This document shows positions 16,313 to 19,290 of a stretch of 19,290 nt of DNA, in pieces. Under the pieces are notes generated by a model, which made no database searches, was not told where the DNA came from, and was given only the letters and a program-made list of their open reading frames with translations. Position 1 is the stretch's first letter, and every line of letters starts with the position of its first letter. Both the position numbers and the translations under genes were made by a program. Origin of the DNA: Methylobacter sp. (GTDB taxonomy: Bacteria; Pseudomonadota; Gammaproteobacteria; Methylococcales; Methylomonadaceae). The DNA is taken from assembly GCA_023229605.1 (NCBI GenBank), contig JALNYY010000080.1:1-19290 (forward strand), in the 5' to 3' direction.

Positions 16313-19290
16313 ATGAGCAGTAAAGCCAACGAGCTACCTTTTCAGAATGACATGATCAAGCATTTGGTCGCCAACGGCTGGCTATTGGGCAAATCGGAAA
16401 ACTACAACCGTGAACTGGCTTTGTACCCGGAAGACTTGTTGGGTTTTGTGCAGGAGACTCAGGATGCGCACTGGCAAAAATTCTGCGCGCTGTATCCGAA
16501 AAATCCCGAAGAATCGTTTTTGCAGCGCGTCGCCACCCAGCTGAATAAAGCCGACCCGAATGCCCCCAATAAAGAAATGCGCACTTTCGGAACCTTGGGC
16601 GTGTTGCGCCATGAACTGCGCGACCGCGGCGCCCGCTTTAGTTTGTGCCAGTTTAAACCGGAACATGATTTAAACCCGGAGACCTTGGCGCGTTACCAAA
16701 AAAACCGTTGCCGGGTCGTGCCCGAATTGGTCTATAGCCCGTGGGCTACGGAAGCGCACTTGGCTGAAACGGGCTCAAAAGCCAAAGCCTGGCGTATCGA
16801 TCTGGTGCTGTTTGTCAATGGCTTGCCGGTGGCGACCTTGGAGCTGAAGTCGGAATTCAAGCAGGCGGTGCATAATGCGATCAAGCAATATAAAACCACC
16901 CGCCATCCGGTAGATCCGGTCACCAAAAAGCCGGAACCCTTATTAACCTTTAAACGCGGGGCGCTGGTGCATTTTGCGGTCAGCCAATATGAAGTGTATA
17001 TGGCGACCCGGTTGGAAGGCGATGACACCTTCTTTTTGCCGTTTAACAAAGGCACTAAAGAAGGCGCTGCGGGTAACGATGTGCCGGACGATGTTAACCG
17101 ATACGCCACGGATTATTTATGGAACGAGGTATTGCTGCCGGATAACCTGCTCAATATTCTCGCCCGCTTTGTGCATTTGCAGATTGAGGAAAAAGAAGAC
17201 TGGGAGGGGCGCAAGTACAAGAAAGAAGCGCTGATCTTTCCGCGTTATCACCAATGGGATGTCGTCACCAAGCTGGTGGAGGCCGCGCGTAGCGAAGGCC
17301 CCGGCCATAAATACCTGATACAACACAGCGCGGGCTCGGGCAAATCCAATTCGATTGCCTGGGCGGCGCATCAGTTATCGTCAATCTACGATCAAAACGG
17401 CAATAAACAATTCGATTCGGTGATTATCGTGACCGACCGGACGGTATTGGATGACCAGTTGCAAGATACCATCTACCAGTTTGAGCATGTGGACGGAGCG
17501 GTAGGCCGCATCAACAATAAAGAAGGCGACGGGTCAAAATCGGAAAAGCTGGCCGCCGCGCTGAATAACGCGCAGCCGATTATTATCGTCACCATTCAAA
17601 CCTTTCCGTATGTCTTAAGAGCCATTGAGAACAGCGTCAGCTTAAAAGAGCGGCGTTATGCGATTATTGCCGATGAAGCGCATTCGTCACAAACCGGCTC
17701 GACTGCGCGCCAGTTAAAAGAAGTGCTGATGATTGATGCGCAAGGCAGCGATGACGAAGAGCTGACCACCGAAGACATTCTGGATGCCGCTATCGCCTCA
17801 CGCCGCGCTTCTTCTAATGTTAGTTATCTGGCTTTTACCGCCACTCCGAAAACCAAGACGCTGGAATTGTTTGGACGCCTGCCCAAGCCTGAGATAGCGC
17901 CGTCAAAAACCAATCTGCCCGAAGCCTACCATGTCTATAGCATGCGCCAAGCCATTGAAGAAGGCTTTATTCTGGATGTGTTAAAAAACTACACCAACTA
18001 TAAAGTCGCCTATAACCTGGCGTTAAAGATTCAGAGTGCCGACCAGGAAGTTGAAAGTAAAAAAGCCAGGGTAAAGCTCAATCAATGGGTGCGCCTGCAT
18101 GATTACAATATCTCGCAAAAAGTGCAGGTGATTGTTGAGCATTTTAAAGCCAACGTGGCGGGCCTGTTAGGCGGCCAAGCCAAGGCTATGGTGGTCACCA
18201 GCTCGCGTAAAGAAGCGGTGCGCTACAAACTGGGGTTTGATCGATACATTAAAGCCCGGGGCTACCAAAACATTCATGCGATGGTCGCTTTCTCCGGCGA
18301 GGTGGAGTTTAGCGATAAAGACCCGAACGCTGAGGGACTGATCGGCGAGAAATTTACTGAAAGCACTATGAACCCGAACCTTAAAGGCCGTGAACTGCGC
18401 AAAGCCTTTGATTCTGACGATTACCAAGTGATGATTGTCGCCAACAAATTCCAGACCGGTTTTGACCAGCCCAAGCTTTGCGCCATGTATGTGGATAAAA
18501 AGCTCGGCGGCGTAGAGTGTGTGCAAACCCTGTCGCGGCTGAACCGTACTTATCCCGGCAAAGCGGAAACGGGCACTTTTGTGTTAGATTTTTTCAATGA
18601 GCCGGAAGATATACTCAATGCCTTTCAGCCCTATTACCAAACTGCCGAACTGGCCGATGTGTCTGACCCGGATTTAATCTTTGATTTATACGACAAGCTG
18701 CGCGCCGCCGGTATTTTTACCTGGCAGGAAGTCGAACAGTTTTGCGAGGCGTTTTTAGTAAAAAGCAAAAGTAACGCGGCAATCGCCAATATTTGCAAAC
18801 CTGCGGTAGAACGTTGGCAAAAACGGTATCAATCAGCCGTTGACGCATATAAACAAGCCAAGGATATGTTTGAGCGTACCAAGAAGACTGCCGATCCGGT
18901 GCTGATGGCTAATGCGGAAAACAGCTTCAAAGAGTGCAAAAAAGAGAAAGATGCCTTGGAAATCTTTAAAAAGGATTTGGGTACGTTTGTACGCTTTTAT
19001 GAGTTTATGTCGCAGATAGTCGATTACGACGACAAGGCCTTGGAAAAACTCAGTCTGTATGCACGCAATCTGCGTCCGATGCTGCGTGAAACGTTTATGG
19101 AGGAAGACGGTATCGACTTGAGCAACGTGCTGCTCAGTCATTACCGCCTTTCTATCATCCGTCAGCAGGACTTGAAGCTAAAAGAAGATTCGGCGGATTA
19201 TAAGCTTGAACCGGGAGAGGGCCTGGGGACTGCTAAAGCAAAAGATAAACACGAAGAATTCATCTCGCAGATCATCAGCCGTTTGAATGA
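16313..19290 (+). CDS. hsdR: Type I restriction endonuclease subunit HsdR, C-terminus cut by window edge
   Basis: The frame is open from the ATG at 16313 to the last base, 992 codons without a stop, so the gene continues outside the window; family members are usually about 1000-1100 residues, so most of it is here. It is the restriction and translocation subunit. The N-terminal PD-(D/E)XK nuclease shows Asp163 (WRIDLVLF) and Glu177/Lys179 (LELKSEF). The SF2 motor shows Walker A SAGSGKS (339-345), DEAH (454-457), the AFTATP motif, and motif VI QTLSRLNRTYPGK. A C-terminal helical region then contacts HsdM/HsdS in known enzymes. All key residues are intact. The start has a GGAA ribosome site about 5 bases upstream. 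Unlike hsdM and hsdS, it is separated from upstream genes by a long palindrome, suggesting separate or reduced expression, which would let methylation precede restriction (inference). Confidence 0.96.
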   Translation, partial: MSSKANELPFQNDMIKHLVANGWLLGKSENYNRELALYPEDLLGFVQETQDAHWQKFCALYPKNPEESFLQRVATQLNKADPNAPNKEMRTFGTLGVLRHELRDRGARFSLCQFKPEHDLNPETLARYQKNRCRVVPELVYSPWATEAHLAETGSKAKAWRIDLVLFVNGLPVATLELKSEFKQAVHNAIKQYKTTRHPVDPVTKKPEPLLTFKRGALVHFAVSQYEVYMATRLEGDDTFFLPFNKGTKEGAAGNDVPDDVNRYATDYLWNEVLLPDNLLNILARFVHLQIEEKEDWEGRKYKKEALIFPRYHQWDVVTKLVEAARSEGPGHKYLIQHSAGSGKSNSIAWAAHQLSSIYDQNGNKQFDSVIIVTDRTVLDDQLQDTIYQFEHVDGAVGRINNKEGDGSKSEKLAAALNNAQPIIIVTIQTFPYVLRAIENSVSLKERRYAIIADEAHSSQTGSTARQLKEVLMIDAQGSDDEELTTEDILDAAIASRRASSNVSYLAFTATPKTKTLELFGRLPKPEIAPSKTNLPEAYHVYSMRQAIEEGFILDVLKNYTNYKVAYNLALKIQSADQEVESKKARVKLNQWVRLHDYNISQKVQVIVEHFKANVAGLLGGQAKAMVVTSSRKEAVRYKLGFDRYIKARGYQNIHAMVAFSGEVEFSDKDPNAEGLIGEKFTESTMNPNLKGRELRKAFDSDDYQVMIVANKFQTGFDQPKLCAMYVDKKLGGVECVQTLSRLNRTYPGKAETGTFVLDFFNEPEDILNAFQPYYQTAELADVSDPDLIFDLYDKLRAAGIFTWQEVEQFCEAFLVKSKSNAAIANICKPAVERWQKRYQSAVDAYKQAKDMFERTKKTADPVLMANAENSFKECKKEKDALEIFKKDLGTFVRFYEFMSQIVDYDDKALEKLSLYARNLRPMLRETFMEEDGIDLSNVLLSHYRLSIIRQQDLKLKEDSADYKLEPGEGLGTAKAKDKHEEFISQIISRLN

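Overview
The window looks like an accessory region of a Gram-negative, probably gammaproteobacterial, chromosome of intermediate GC. The style of its intergenic palindromes and the presence of a corrinoid/methyl-transfer type module suggest a methylotroph-like bacterium, for example of the Methylococcales. That is an impression from gene content and repeat style, not a demonstrated placement.

Left part (1-7730), C1-type metabolism and signalling. A URO-D-fold methyltransferase-like protein, cut by the left edge, is followed by a DUF1638 protein. A cytoplasmic GAF-HisKA-HATPase-REC hybrid histidine kinase overlaps the DUF1638 gene by 11 bp. URO-D and DUF1638 proteins are both known near corrinoid-dependent methyl transfer, so the kinase may sense or control that module (inference). 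A membrane-anchored PAS-PAS-GGDEF diguanylate cyclase lies on the opposite strand and overlaps the kinase gene tail to tail by 55 bp. Divergent from it is a PAS-PAS-AAA+-Fis activator of sigma-54 promoters.

Middle part (7731-9528). A flavin-containing monooxygenase-like gene stands alone between two intergenic stretches. These carry related repeat fragments: an 11-bp perfect inverted pair and a 12-bp perfect direct pair, one copy of each on either side of the gene. A TTCGACAAGCTCAG-type palindrome lies just upstream of it.

Right part (9529-19290), a type I restriction-modification island with extra genes inserted. The order is hsdM, a DUF1016/YhcG-like PD-(D/E)XK nuclease, hsdS, mntA, hepT, fic, a long nested palindrome, then hsdR, which runs off the right edge. 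The stops and starts from hsdM to hepT overlap at every junction, so these five genes are almost certainly one transcript. HsdM, HsdS and HsdR would form the R-M complex. MntA-HepT is a HEPN/nucleotidyltransferase toxin-antitoxin pair and Fic is an AMP-transferase with its own helix-turn-helix. Two AMP-transferring enzymes therefore sit inside one R-M locus. hsdR is separated from the rest by about 190 bp holding the palindrome, so restriction may be expressed separately from modification.

No rRNA, tRNA, CRISPR array, integrase or transposase was recognised.
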